Assembly (NCBI GenBank): GCA_020355945.1
Contig: CP070627.1
Location: 4,578,059-4,585,630 of the forward strand
DNA: 7,572 bases
DNA from: Candidatus Aminicenantota bacterium
GTDB taxonomy: Bacteria > Acidobacteriota > Aminicenantia > UBA2199
Direction of reading: 5' to 3'
Part shown: positions 1 through 6,977 of the stretch, one piece after another
Numbering within the stretch: position 1 is the first letter of the stretch
How the letters are laid out: every line of letters begins with the position of its first letter
Notes under the pieces: model-generated
What the model saw: only the letters and a program-made list of their open reading frames with translations
Told to the model about the DNA's origin: nothing
The model's database searches: none
Position numbers and translations under genes: made by a program

Positions 1-645
1 GAGATTAAGCGATCTCCCAGGCTTCATTTCAAAGGACTGCTCACTCACTCCGGTCACTCTTATAGAGCCGGCTCGACTCAAGAGCTGAAAGGAATCTATG
101 ATGATACGGTTTCTAAGATGAATGCAGTCAGGGAGTATTTAGGGGAAAATAGTATTTTCAATGTAGAAATCTCTATTGGTGATACTCCCACCTGCAGTGT
201 GGCGGATGAATTTTATGGGATTGATGAGGTGCGGTGTGGGAATTTTGTGTTTTATGATGTGATGCAATTTTTCCTGGGTTCTTGTAAAGAAGAAGATATC
301 GCTGCAGCAGTGGCCTGCCCGGTAATTGCCCGGTATCCGCAGCGAAATGAAATTGTTATCTACGGCGGTGCCATTCATCTGTCTAAGGACTCTATAGTAG
401 GGAAAAGCAGCCAAAAAATCTTCGGCCTGGTGGCATTGCCAAAAAAAAATAATCAAGAATGGGAATCAATTATAAAAGATACTTATGTTTCCTCGCTCAC
501 CCAGGAACACGGGATTATAAAAACCAGCAGCGTGTTTATCAAACAGGTCAATGTTGGTGATATATTAATGATCTTGCCGGTCCATTCTTGCTTAACTGTC
601 AATTTGCTGAAAAATGCCTCCAGCGACCAGGGGGGCGCTTTTTGA
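1..645 (+). CDS. D-threonine aldolase / D-serine dehydratase-type PLP enzyme, C-terminal part (5' end outside window)
   Basis: The reading frame is open from base 1, so the N-terminal part, including the PLP-binding lysine expected in this fold, lies upstream of the window. The 214 visible residues look like the second half of a fold-type III (alanine racemase-like) enzyme with a D-serine-dehydratase-like C-terminal domain. Supporting motifs are LTHSGHSY near the start, the GDTPT segment at about bases 178-192 (similar to the PLP-phosphate-binding GSTPT of the family), GNFVFYD, and LPVHSC near the end. The His (583-585) and Cys (589-591) of HSC match the metal-ligand pair known from D-serine dehydratase. 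These enzymes cleave or dehydrate D-beta-hydroxy-amino acids in the cytoplasm; the exact substrate cannot be told here. The last nine residues (ASSDQGGAF) are encoded by a palindromic repeat, so the natural C-terminus seems replaced. The ATG at 118 is internal, not the start. Family call is firm, substrate is open. Confidence 0.82.
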   Translation, partial: EIKRSPRLHFKGLLTHSGHSYRAGSTQELKGIYDDTVSKMNAVREYLGENSIFNVEISIGDTPTCSVADEFYGIDEVRCGNFVFYDVMQFFLGSCKEEDIAAAVACPVIARYPQRNEIVIYGGAIHLSKDSIVGKSSQKIFGLVALPKKNNQEWESIIKDTYVSSLTQEHGIIKTSSVFIKQVNVGDILMILPVHSCLTVNLLKNASSDQGGAF

Positions 646-690
646 AAAAACTGCCCCCCTGGACCCCCCGCAAAAACTTTTTATTAAAGG
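615..690 (+). repeat. GC-rich palindromic interspersed repeat, copy 1
   Basis: The head TGCCTCCAGCGACCAG (615-630) runs into a perfect 10-bp inverted repeat, CCAGGGGGGC (627-636) with GCCCCCCTGG (653-662). The centre is T5 then GA-rich, itself mostly self-complementary. A tail follows: ACCCCCCG, then CAAAAAC, T5, ATTAA, up to about 690. The core and head recur at 7518-7572, and the head and tail recur, inverted, at 5240-5270. It resembles REP-type intergenic elements with a run-of-G/run-of-C stem. It contains the last nine codons and the TGA of the upstream gene. The stem is not followed directly by a T run, so it is not a standard intrinsic terminator, though such a stem could still protect the 3' end of the mRNA. 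The right boundary is approximate. Confidence 0.8.
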
Positions 691-720
691 GGCCACTACC
701 AGGATGCACTACCCGCCCAG

Positions 721-749
721 TTGTATTATATTGAAATCTCTTGTATAAT
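721..749 (+). promoter_or_regulatory. Predicted sigma70/sigmaA promoter of mutAB
   Basis: TTGTAT (721-726, 4 of 6 to consensus) and a perfect TATAAT (744-749) are 17 bases apart, giving a start near 756 and a leader of about 40 bases. A partial dyad, GTATAATG/GATAATAC (743-758, 6 of 8 pairs), covers the -10 and start region and could be a repressor site. The leader is too short for a cobalamin riboswitch. Confidence 0.65.
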
Positions 750-797
750 GGATAATACTTTTTTGGTACAAATTGAGTATAACAAAGGAGAAAGCAG

Positions 798-2999
798 ATG
801 CCAAAGGAACATCAAAACAGCTTCAAGATAAAGCTGGAGAAAGAGTTAAAGCTGGCTGAAGATTTCTCAGCACCTACCTATGAAGAATGGAAAACCACTG
901 CCAAAGAATCATTAAAAGGCACTCCCTTTGAAAAACTGGTGACCCATACCTATGAAGAAATCGACCTGCAGCCTATTTATACTAAACAAGATATCAAAGG
1001 TCTTACTTATATAGAACAAAAACCAGGTTTTGACAGTCATCTCAGGGGCACAACCCCTGGTGGCTACTTGACTCAACCGTGGGAAATCTGCCAGGAAATT
1101 CCCGCCAACCTCCCCCAGCAATTTAATGAAATACTAAAACATGATCTGCAGCAAGGCCAGAACAGTATCAATCTTTTATTAGACCAGGCAACCCAAAAAG
1201 GTCTGGATTCCGATGCAGCAGCTAAAGGTGAAGTAGGCCGCGGCGGTACAGCTATCTCAACCCTGGAAGATTTATCAACCGCATTAGCAGACATCCAAAT
1301 CGAAAAATATCCCCTGCATATAAACGCTGGTTTTTGTGGATTGGAAGTAGTCATGATGCTGACCGCCCTTTTTAAACAACAGGGCAAAGAAATAAACCGG
1401 ATAAAGGGCAGTGTTGATGCAGACCCTTTAGGATACCTGGCGATTCACGGTCACTTGCCGGTTTCGTTAAGAGATATTTATGACCGAATGGCATGGGTGA
1501 CCAACTGGGCCAGTCAATATACCCCTCATTTAAAAACTATTGGTGTCAGCGGTTTACCTTATCATAATGCCGGTGCGGATGCGGTTCGCGAACTGGCATA
1601 CGTACTGGCCACTGCAGTAGAATATTTCGATCAATTACTGGACCGGGATGTGGCTGTTGATGAAATTGCCGGACACATGCGCTTCACCTTTGCAATCGGA
1701 CCTTTTTACTTTATGGAAATTGCCAGATTAAGAGCTGCCAGGATGCTGTGGGCTAAAACTGTTGAAGCCTGCGGCGGGAGTAACAAAGCCCAAAAAATGA
1801 CTGTCCATGCCAGGACCTCTTCCTATAACCAAACCACCTACAACCCCTATGTGAACATGTTACGCACCAGCACAGAAGCCTTTTCCGCAGTAGTGGCCGG
1901 TGTGGACAGCTTACATACCAATCCCTTTAATGAAGTTCTTGGAAACCCCAATGAATTTTCTCGCCGGGTCGCCAGGAATACCCAAATTCTCCTCCATGAA
2001 GAGTGCCGACTGGATCGATTGATAGACCCGGCCGGCGGCTCTTATTACGTGGAAAAATTAACCCATGAAATCTGCCAAAAAGCCTGGAAACTGTTCCAGG
2101 AAATCGAAACCATGGGTGGTATGTCCCACGCCCTGCAAAAAGATTTCCCCCAAAATGAAACAGCAGCCGTGCATGAAAAACGAAAACAAGACTTTGCCAA
2201 ACAAAAATCCTCGATCGTGGGCACCAACTATTCAGCCAATGTCAAAGAAAAAAAATTGCAAACCAATTTCCCTGATTATGAAGATATATACCAGGTAAGA
2301 AAGCAATATTTAAAAAAATATAGGGATAATCGAAAAGTGGACCAGGCTGTAATCGATGAAAAGGTGTCCGCATTAAAGACTTTCCTGGTATCCGATACCA
2401 TTGACCTGGTGAGAGTCGGAGCAGAGGCATTATTAACCGGTGCCACCATTGGTGAAATTTGTGCAGCAGTCAGTCCGAAAAAGGCAGGAACAGTAAAAAT
2501 TAAATCTTTGGAACTACTCCGGGCAGCAGAAATCTTTGAAACGCTACGGGATGCGGTAGAAATTCATAAAGAAAAAACCGGTTCAGGCAGTTCAGGTGCC
2601 AGGGTCTTCCTGGTCACCATGGGCCCCCTCTCCCAACACAAAGCCAGGGCTGATTTTTCGCAGTCTTTTTTTGAAGTGGGAGGTTTTGATGTCATTTACC
2701 CGCAATTCCCCCAAGGCCAGGGATTTGATACGCCGGAATCTGCCGTGGAAGCGATTCTCCAATCCGAAGCCCCAATAGTGGTGATTTGTTCCACAGATGA
2801 AACTTATCCTCAACTGGTTCCCCCTATTACCCGGGCCCTAAAGGAAAAAAATCCCGGTATTATTATTGTGCTGGCCGGGTATCCTAAAGACCAGGTGGAA
2901 ATACATAAACAAGTGGGAGTGGATGAGTTTATATACATGGGTGCAAACACTCAGCAAATACTTTCCCGGGTATTAAAAAAATCAGGAATATTGGAGTGA
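798..2999 (+). CDS. mutA: Methylmalonyl-CoA mutase, small (beta) subunit
   Basis: This is the non-catalytic partner in heterodimeric methylmalonyl-CoA mutase, which interconverts (R)-methylmalonyl-CoA and succinyl-CoA in propionate metabolism. The 733 residues comprise a TIM-barrel half (about 50-560) and a flavodoxin-like C-terminal domain (about 600-733). They align along their length with MutB next door, for example [35 protein letters not shown] and GGMSHAL. The equivalents of the MutB substrate residues are absent. In the C-terminal domain the DxHxxG cobalamin motif is replaced by LSQHKA (611-616), and the later GG motif is AGYP (693-696), so B12 cannot bind as in MutB. That loss is the hallmark of the small subunit, not decay. 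It is longer than the roughly 615-640 residues of actinobacterial small subunits. AAGGAG at 785-790, 7 bases before the ATG, supports the start. mutB follows after 4 bases, so the two are surely cotranscribed. Confidence 0.93.
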   Translation: MPKEHQNSFKIKLEKELKLAEDFSAPTYEEWKTTAKESLKGTPFEKLVTHTYEEIDLQPIYTKQDIKGLTYIEQKPGFDSHLRGTTPGGYLTQPWEICQEIPANLPQQFNEILKHDLQQGQNSINLLLDQATQKGLDSDAAAKGEVGRGGTAISTLEDLSTALADIQIEKYPLHINAGFCGLEVVMMLTALFKQQGKEINRIKGSVDADPLGYLAIHGHLPVSLRDIYDRMAWVTNWASQYTPHLKTIGVSGLPYHNAGADAVRELAYVLATAVEYFDQLLDRDVAVDEIAGHMRFTFAIGPFYFMEIARLRAARMLWAKTVEACGGSNKAQKMTVHARTSSYNQTTYNPYVNMLRTSTEAFSAVVAGVDSLHTNPFNEVLGNPNEFSRRVARNTQILLHEECRLDRLIDPAGGSYYVEKLTHEICQKAWKLFQEIETMGGMSHALQKDFPQNETAAVHEKRKQDFAKQKSSIVGTNYSANVKEKKLQTNFPDYEDIYQVRKQYLKKYRDNRKVDQAVIDEKVSALKTFLVSDTIDLVRVGAEALLTGATIGEICAAVSPKKAGTVKIKSLELLRAAEIFETLRDAVEIHKEKTGSGSSGARVFLVTMGPLSQHKARADFSQSFFEVGGFDVIYPQFPQGQGFDTPESAVEAILQSEAPIVVICSTDETYPQLVPPITRALKEKNPGIIIVLAGYPKDQVEIHKQVGVDEFIYMGANTQQILSRVLKKSGILE

Positions 3000-3003
3000 T
3001 ATC

Positions 3004-5184
3004 ATGAGTAAGAAACCGGATTTCACCAAAATAGATTTAGGTCTGAAAGTGGCTGAGATATCAAAAGAAGAGTGGCAGGAACAATTTGAGAAAGAAACCG
3101 GGCTTAAGTTGGACCAGGCTGCCTGGCATACCATAGAGCAGATCGCTGTGAAACCGTTGTATCAACAGGAAGACCTCCGGGATTGTCAACACCTGGATTA
3201 CCTGTCAGGCATTCCCCCGTTTTTACGGGGGCCTTATACTACCATGTATGTACAGCGCCCCTGGACGGTTCGGCAGTATGCGGGATTTTCTACGGCAGAA
3301 GAGAGCAATGCGTTTTATCGGCGTAATTTAGCCGCCGGTCAAAAAGGACTCTCTGTTGCTTTTGATTTAGCCACTCACAGGGGATACGATTCCGACCATG
3401 AACGGGTGGTAGGTGACGTAGGAAAAGCCGGGGTTGCGATTGACTCGGTAGAAGACATGAAAATATTGTTCTCAGGAATCCCCCTGGACAGGATGTCTGT
3501 ATCCATGACTATGAACGGAGCGGTACTGCCGGTTATGGCATTTTATATCACGGCTGCCCAGGACCAGGGGGTCAGCGTGGAAAAACTCACCGGTACCATT
3601 CAAAACGATATCTTAAAAGAGTATATGGTGCGAAATACCTATATTTATCCACCCAAAGAATCCATGCGCATCATTGCAGATATTTTTAAATTTACTTCTC
3701 AGCACATGCCCAAATTCAACAGCATCAGTGTTTCCGGTTATCATATGCAAGAGGCGGGGGCCACCGCAGACCTGGAGATGGCTTACACATTGGCGAACGG
3801 GTTGGAGTATGTGCGAACCGGTATTAAAGCCGGGTTAAACATCGATGACTTTGCCCCCAGGATTTCGTTTTTCTGGGGTTCGGGTATAAATTATTTTATG
3901 GAAGTGGCCAAAATGAGGGCTGCTCGTGTGATCTGGGCCAAACTGCTCAAGCAGTTTAATCCCAAAAATCCCAGATCCATGGCCCTTCGAGCTCACACCC
4001 AGACTTCCGGGTGGAGTTTGACCGAACAGGACCCCTTCAACAATGTGGTGCGTACTTGTATGGAGGCTATGGCAGCCGTATTAGGGCACACCCAATCGTT
4101 ACATACCAACTCGCTGGATGAAGCCATGGCCCTGCCCACGGATTTCTCTGCCCGGGTTGCCAGGAATACGCAATTGTATTTGCAGCATGAGACCAATATC
4201 ACTAAAGTGGTTGATCCCTGGGCCGGGTCCTATTATGTGGAGAGTCTTACCGGTGCGTTACTGGAGCGGGGCTGGGCGCATATTCTTGAGGTGGAGTCTT
4301 TAGGAGGAATGACCCGCGCTATAGAAACGGGTATTCCCAAGATGCGCATTGAAGAGGCTGCAGCCCGACGCCAGGCCCGCATCGATTCCGGGCAAGAGAC
4401 TATTGTAGGGCTTAATAAATACCCCCCGGAACATGAAGAACCTATAGAAATCCTTGAGGTAGATAATACAGCGGTGCGGTTATCTCAAATCAAGAGATTA
4501 AAAGAAATAAAAGTCAAACGAAGTGAACAACAGGTCCACTCTGTGTTGGATGCTATCACCCGTTGTATGGAGACAGGAGATGGCAACTTATTGGACCTTT
4601 CTGTCAAAGCTGCCCGTGTGCGGGCGACGTTAGGTGAGATTTCATATGCCATTGAAAAAGTATGTGGAAGGTATCAAGCAATGACTAAGACGATTTCAGG
4701 GATATACAGCAGCGAATTTGGTGCCAGTGATAATCGTGTGGTGGACCAGGTTCGTCGGATGGCTGATGAATTTGCCCGGAGGGAGGGCCGCAGGCCCAGG
4801 ATTTTGGTGGCTAAAATGGGGCAGGATGGTCATGACCGGGGGTCCAAAGTAATCGCGACTGCTTATGCGGATATGGGGTTTGATGTGGATGTGGGCCCCT
4901 TGTTTCAAACCCCGGAGGAGACTGCCAGGCAGGCGGTGGAAAATGACGTTCATATTGTTGGCATGAGTTCTTTGGCCGGAGGGCATAAGACCCTCCTGCC
5001 TAAGTTAGTACAAGAACTTAAAAAATTGGATCGTGAGGATATTATCGTGATTTGTGGAGGTGTGATCCCGGTCCAGGATTACGAATTTTTGTATGACCAT
5101 GGAGCCTTTGCTATTTTTGGGCCGGGCACGAAGATTCCTGAGACGGCTGTTAAGATCATGCAAGAAATAAACAAAAGACTATAG
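3004..5184 (+). CDS. mutB: Methylmalonyl-CoA mutase, large (alpha) catalytic subunit, coenzyme B12-dependent
   Basis: Catalyses the radical rearrangement of (R)-methylmalonyl-CoA to and from succinyl-CoA. The 726 residues match the Propionibacterium large subunit almost throughout. The substrate-binding TIM barrel (about 45-560) has Tyr92 in QYAGFST, Arg210 in [10 protein letters not shown] and His247 in [10 protein letters not shown], equivalent to Tyr89, Arg207 and His244 of the known structure. Tyr plus Arg is the pairing for methylmalonyl-CoA, as opposed to the Phe/Gln of isobutyryl-CoA mutase. The B12 domain (about 597-726) carries DGHDRG (608-613) with the cobalt-ligating His610, then SSLAGG (655-660) and GGVIP (685-689). 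GGAG at 2993-2996, overlapping the mutA stop, lies 7 bases before the ATG. Neither the GTPase chaperone gene (meaB) nor an epimerase gene lies in the window. Nothing is truncated or missing. Confidence 0.97.
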   Translation: MSKKPDFTKIDLGLKVAEISKEEWQEQFEKETGLKLDQAAWHTIEQIAVKPLYQQEDLRDCQHLDYLSGIPPFLRGPYTTMYVQRPWTVRQYAGFSTAEESNAFYRRNLAAGQKGLSVAFDLATHRGYDSDHERVVGDVGKAGVAIDSVEDMKILFSGIPLDRMSVSMTMNGAVLPVMAFYITAAQDQGVSVEKLTGTIQNDILKEYMVRNTYIYPPKESMRIIADIFKFTSQHMPKFNSISVSGYHMQEAGATADLEMAYTLANGLEYVRTGIKAGLNIDDFAPRISFFWGSGINYFMEVAKMRAARVIWAKLLKQFNPKNPRSMALRAHTQTSGWSLTEQDPFNNVVRTCMEAMAAVLGHTQSLHTNSLDEAMALPTDFSARVARNTQLYLQHETNITKVVDPWAGSYYVESLTGALLERGWAHILEVESLGGMTRAIETGIPKMRIEEAAARRQARIDSGQETIVGLNKYPPEHEEPIEILEVDNTAVRLSQIKRLKEIKVKRSEQQVHSVLDAITRCMETGDGNLLDLSVKAARVRATLGEISYAIEKVCGRYQAMTKTISGIYSSEFGASDNRVVDQVRRMADEFARREGRRPRILVAKMGQDGHDRGSKVIATAYADMGFDVDVGPLFQTPEETARQAVENDVHIVGMSSLAGGHKTLLPKLVQELKKLDREDIIVICGGVIPVQDYEFLYDHGAFAIFGPGTKIPETAVKIMQEINKRL

Positions 5185-5202
5185 CCGCGAAGTTACCCGA
5201 AG

Positions 5203-5219
5203 AAACCCAGGGTTTTTTT
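5203..5219 (+). terminator. Possible weak intrinsic terminator after mutB
   Basis: AAACC (5203-5207), loop CAG, GGTTT (5211-5215) and a total run of seven T to 5219. The stem can extend to 5200 with one G.T pair. It is short and has only two G-C pairs, but it sits 19 bases past the mutB stop and ahead of a new promoter, as expected for the end of the mutAB unit. Confidence 0.42.
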
Positions 5220-5239
5220 ATGCAAACTTTTACAACGTA

Positions 5240-5270
5240 TTAGTAAAAAGGTTTTTGGCCGCCGGAGGCA
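5240..5270 (-). repeat. Inverted relic of the palindromic repeat with the G/C stem deleted
   Basis: Read on the minus strand from 5270, TGCCTCCGGCGGCC matches the head of the two fuller copies (TGCCTCCAGCGACC and TGCCTTCGGCGACC). It then goes directly into AAAAACC, T5, ACTAA, which resembles the tail of copy 1 (AAAAAC, T5, ATTAA). The G-run/C-run stem between head and tail is missing. The match is short, so this is a relic call rather than a full copy. Confidence 0.55.
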
Positions 5271-5290
5271 TTAGTTTTTCCAGAAGTGGG

Positions 5291-5319
5291 TTGACATTTG
5301 CAGCAAAAGGTAATACACT
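5291..5319 (+). promoter_or_regulatory. Predicted sigma70/sigmaA promoter of the S1-PilZ unit
   Basis: A perfect TTGACA (5291-5296), 17 bases, then TACACT (5314-5319, 4 of 6). Transcription would begin near 5326, leaving a leader of about 50 bases before the ATG at 5375. This places both in-frame upstream TTG codons (5255 and 5290) before the transcript start. Confidence 0.68.
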
Positions 5320-5362
5320 GTGTTTCTCAACATTATATATCGAAACGAATAAAATAAATCTT

Positions 5363-5366
5363 AAGG
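5363..5366 (+). promoter_or_regulatory. Ribosome binding site that fixes the S1 gene start
   Basis: AAGG (in TTAAGGTAAG) ends 8 bases before the ATG at 5375. The alternative TTG starts upstream have no comparable site and lie before the predicted transcript start, so the ATG is preferred. Confidence 0.6.
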
Positions 5367-5374
5367 TAAGATCG

Positions 5375-6622
5375 ATGGCAAGAAAGAAAGGGAAAAGACA
5401 GCACAAGCAGCCTGAACATAAACGAGAAATTAGTGATGAAAGCTTTGAGCAATTGTTGAATGAGTCCTTTAAAGTTCGGCACATTGAAGTTGGTGATGAA
5501 ATTGAAGCCACAGTTATCGGTGTTGACAAAGAGTACGTCTTCGTGGACTTAGGAGCCCGGTTCGACGGGGTAATCCGAAAATCGGAATTAACGATAAATG
5601 GCGAATTGACTGTTACGGAAGGTGATCCGGTAACTGTTTTTGTAACCGGTCTTGGCGATGGCATGTGGTATTGTTCTTACCGAAGGGCTCCCGATCACAT
5701 TGGCAGCTTTGATGAAGACCCCCAAAAAATTGCGGTTTTAAACGCCCTGGAAGAGGCTTTTAACCGAAATCTATCCGTAGAAGGAAAAATCACCACCGTC
5801 ACCAAAGGTGGATTTGAAGTACAGTTGATGGGTTTAAGAGCCTTTTGCCCTTTGTCCCAGGTGGACATGCAGTACTGTGAAAACCCTGATGAGCATCTTG
5901 ATAAGATTTACACCTTCAAAATTATCCAGTTTGAAGAGGAAGGTAAGAATGTTGTGGTCAGCCGGAGGGAGTACCTGGTGCTTGAGGCAAAGAAAAAAGC
6001 AGAGAATTTGTGGCAGCAAGTGGAAGAAGGAAGAGTTTACAAAGGCACTGTCACTGCTGTCCGCAATTTTGGCGCTTTTGTGGATATCGGGGGAATTGAA
6101 GGACTGCTGCATATTTCAGAAATCTCTTATGAACGCATCAAAAATGCCGGCGATAAATTGAAAGTGGGAGATGAATTAGACGTAGCCATCAAAACCATAG
6201 ACCGGCAAAACCGAAAGCTCAGCTTCAGCCTTAAATCGTTGATGGAGGACCCCTGGACAGCGGCATTGAAAAAACTCAAACCCGGGGCCCAGTACCAGGG
6301 AAAAGTAGTCCGATTGAAAACTTACGGCGCTTTTATCGAATTGTTCCCCGGGGTAGACGGTATGGTTCATGTCTCCAAACTGGGAACCGACCGCATTCAC
6401 CGCCATCCTAAAGAAGTTTTAAAAATTGGGGATATTGTCCCGGTTCGGGTGATAGAAGTTGATGAAAAAAATAAAAGGATCTCTCTCACTATGGAACAAG
6501 AGGATGGAGATTTCAGCCAGGACCTGGAGCGATTGAAAAAGGACCAGGACAAATCAATCAAATCTTCTCCCTCTCACATGGAAGACCTCCTTGACGATGC
6601 AATGAAAAATGACAAAAGGTAA
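5375..6622 (+). CDS. Four-domain S1 RNA-binding protein (ribosomal protein S1-like)
   Basis: A 415-residue cytoplasmic protein with four S1 (OB-fold) domains at about 38-104, 134-198, 219-287 and 304-374. Domains 3 and 4 are canonical RNA binders (NFGAFVDIGGIEGLLHISE at 231-249; TYGAFIELFPGVDGMVHVSK at 316-335). Domains 1 and 2 are more divergent, yet domain 2 follows ribosomal protein S1 domain 2 closely (KGGFEVQLMGLRAF, NVVVSRRE). In E. coli S1 the first two domains dock on the ribosome. The first 17 residues are very basic, and the tail after 375 is charged and low in complexity. It is shorter than the six-domain S1 of about 560 residues, so it may be the main S1 of a lineage with a short form, or a paralogue acting on mRNA. 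An in-frame TTG at 5255 would add 40 residues but begins inside a repeat relic and before the promoter, so I reject it. The PilZ gene follows 10 bases downstream. Confidence 0.88.
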   Translation: MARKKGKRQHKQPEHKREISDESFEQLLNESFKVRHIEVGDEIEATVIGVDKEYVFVDLGARFDGVIRKSELTINGELTVTEGDPVTVFVTGLGDGMWYCSYRRAPDHIGSFDEDPQKIAVLNALEEAFNRNLSVEGKITTVTKGGFEVQLMGLRAFCPLSQVDMQYCENPDEHLDKIYTFKIIQFEEEGKNVVVSRREYLVLEAKKKAENLWQQVEEGRVYKGTVTAVRNFGAFVDIGGIEGLLHISEISYERIKNAGDKLKVGDELDVAIKTIDRQNRKLSFSLKSLMEDPWTAALKKLKPGAQYQGKVVRLKTYGAFIELFPGVDGMVHVSKLGTDRIHRHPKEVLKIGDIVPVRVIEVDEKNKRISLTMEQEDGDFSQDLERLKKDQDKSIKSSPSHMEDLLDDAMKNDKR

Positions 6623-6625
6623 GGA
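6621..6625 (+). promoter_or_regulatory. Ribosome binding site that fixes the PilZ gene start
   Basis: AAGGA, overlapping the stop codon of the S1 gene, lies 7 bases before the ATG at 6633. The earlier in-frame ATG at 6609 has no purine-rich site at the right distance. Overlap of the site with the upstream stop suggests translational coupling. Confidence 0.65.
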
Positions 6626-6632
6626 ATTAAAA

Positions 6633-6977
6633 ATGGCAAAACGAAAGGAACCACGAATTAATAAAAAATTAATGGTCAGCTTTGATGAAGAAGGGTTTGA
6701 TAACCTTGGGCTAACCAAAGATTTATCCAAATATGGTATGGGTATCTCCGCCACCAAAAAATATCCCGCCAGCCAGGAAATCATCGTATCCATCGCTGTC
6801 CCGGGTGAAGTTTTCAATCTAAAAGGCGAAGTAATCTGGTGTAAAGAGTCTGACAAAAAAGACAGTAATATCCCGGACAGCATTGGGATTAAAATAACCG
6901 AAGCACCGGAAGAATACCTGAATTATATCGAATTCCTCAAACATCAAAAGATAAAACCCGGAGAACCGGAACTTTAA
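6633..6977 (+). CDS. Single-domain PilZ protein, probable c-di-GMP receptor
   Basis: A 114-residue soluble protein made of little more than one PilZ beta-barrel. Both c-di-GMP-binding motifs are intact: RxxxR as RKEPR (4-8) and (D/N)xSxxG as DLSKYG (30-35), followed by GMGI. GEVIWCK and the later SIGIKI are the usual core strands. PilZ proteins change partner activity when c-di-GMP rises, for example in motility, exopolysaccharide synthesis or transcription; no output domain is fused here, so the partner is unknown. It is the second gene of a unit with the S1 protein (10-base gap), which hints at a shared role but does not prove it. The ATG at 6609, overlapping the S1 gene, would add eight residues and is less likely. 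Its stop overlaps that of the opposing regulator gene. Confidence 0.88.
   Translation: MAKRKEPRINKKLMVSFDEEGFDNLGLTKDLSKYGMGISATKKYPASQEIIVSIAVPGEVFNLKGEVIWCKESDKKDSNIPDSIGIKITEAPEEYLNYIEFLKHQKIKPGEPEL
6946..6969 (-). terminator. Possible weak terminator of the DtxR-like gene, inside the PilZ 3' end
   Basis: On the minus strand CCGG (6969-6966), loop TTCT and CCGG (6961-6958) are followed by GTTTTATCTTTT down to 6946. The stem is only 4 bp, 5 with a T.G pair. It is the only hairpin plus T-rich tract seen just past the minus-strand stop, and it lies within the last codons of the PilZ gene. Confidence 0.33.

Noticed and set aside
441..449. Run of nine A in the D-threonine aldolase-like gene as a programmed slippage or phase-variation site
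   Set aside because: It reads in frame as Pro-Lys-Lys-Asn without disruption, and there is no alternative-frame product or slippery-site structure to support it.
139..456. Minus-strand open frame opposite the first gene, and similar antisense or off-frame frames inside mutA, mutB and the S1 gene
   Set aside because: They lack ribosome sites and recognisable domains and lie fully within well-supported genes; they are shadows of the coding strand.
627..662. The strong G/C hairpin as an intrinsic terminator of the upstream gene
   Set aside because: The stem is followed by ACCCCCCG and not a T run, and the same element occurs at a site with no gene ending. It may stabilise RNA ends, but a terminator call is not supported.
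627..669. G-quadruplex from the G runs
   Set aside because: Each strand has at most two long G runs close together in copy 1 and one in copy 2, and the complementary C runs favour a hairpin.
646..797. A cobalamin riboswitch ahead of the B12-dependent mutase genes
   Set aside because: The predicted leader is only about 40 bases and the gap is 152 bases, part of it repeat. No B12-box-like sequence is seen, and the class needs roughly 200 bases.
798..2999. MutA lacks the cobalamin motif and the catalytic residues, which might suggest a decayed copy of mutB
   Set aside because: Loss of DxHxxG and of the substrate residues is the normal state of the small subunit in heterodimeric methylmalonyl-CoA mutase; the frame is intact and the gene is paired with mutB.
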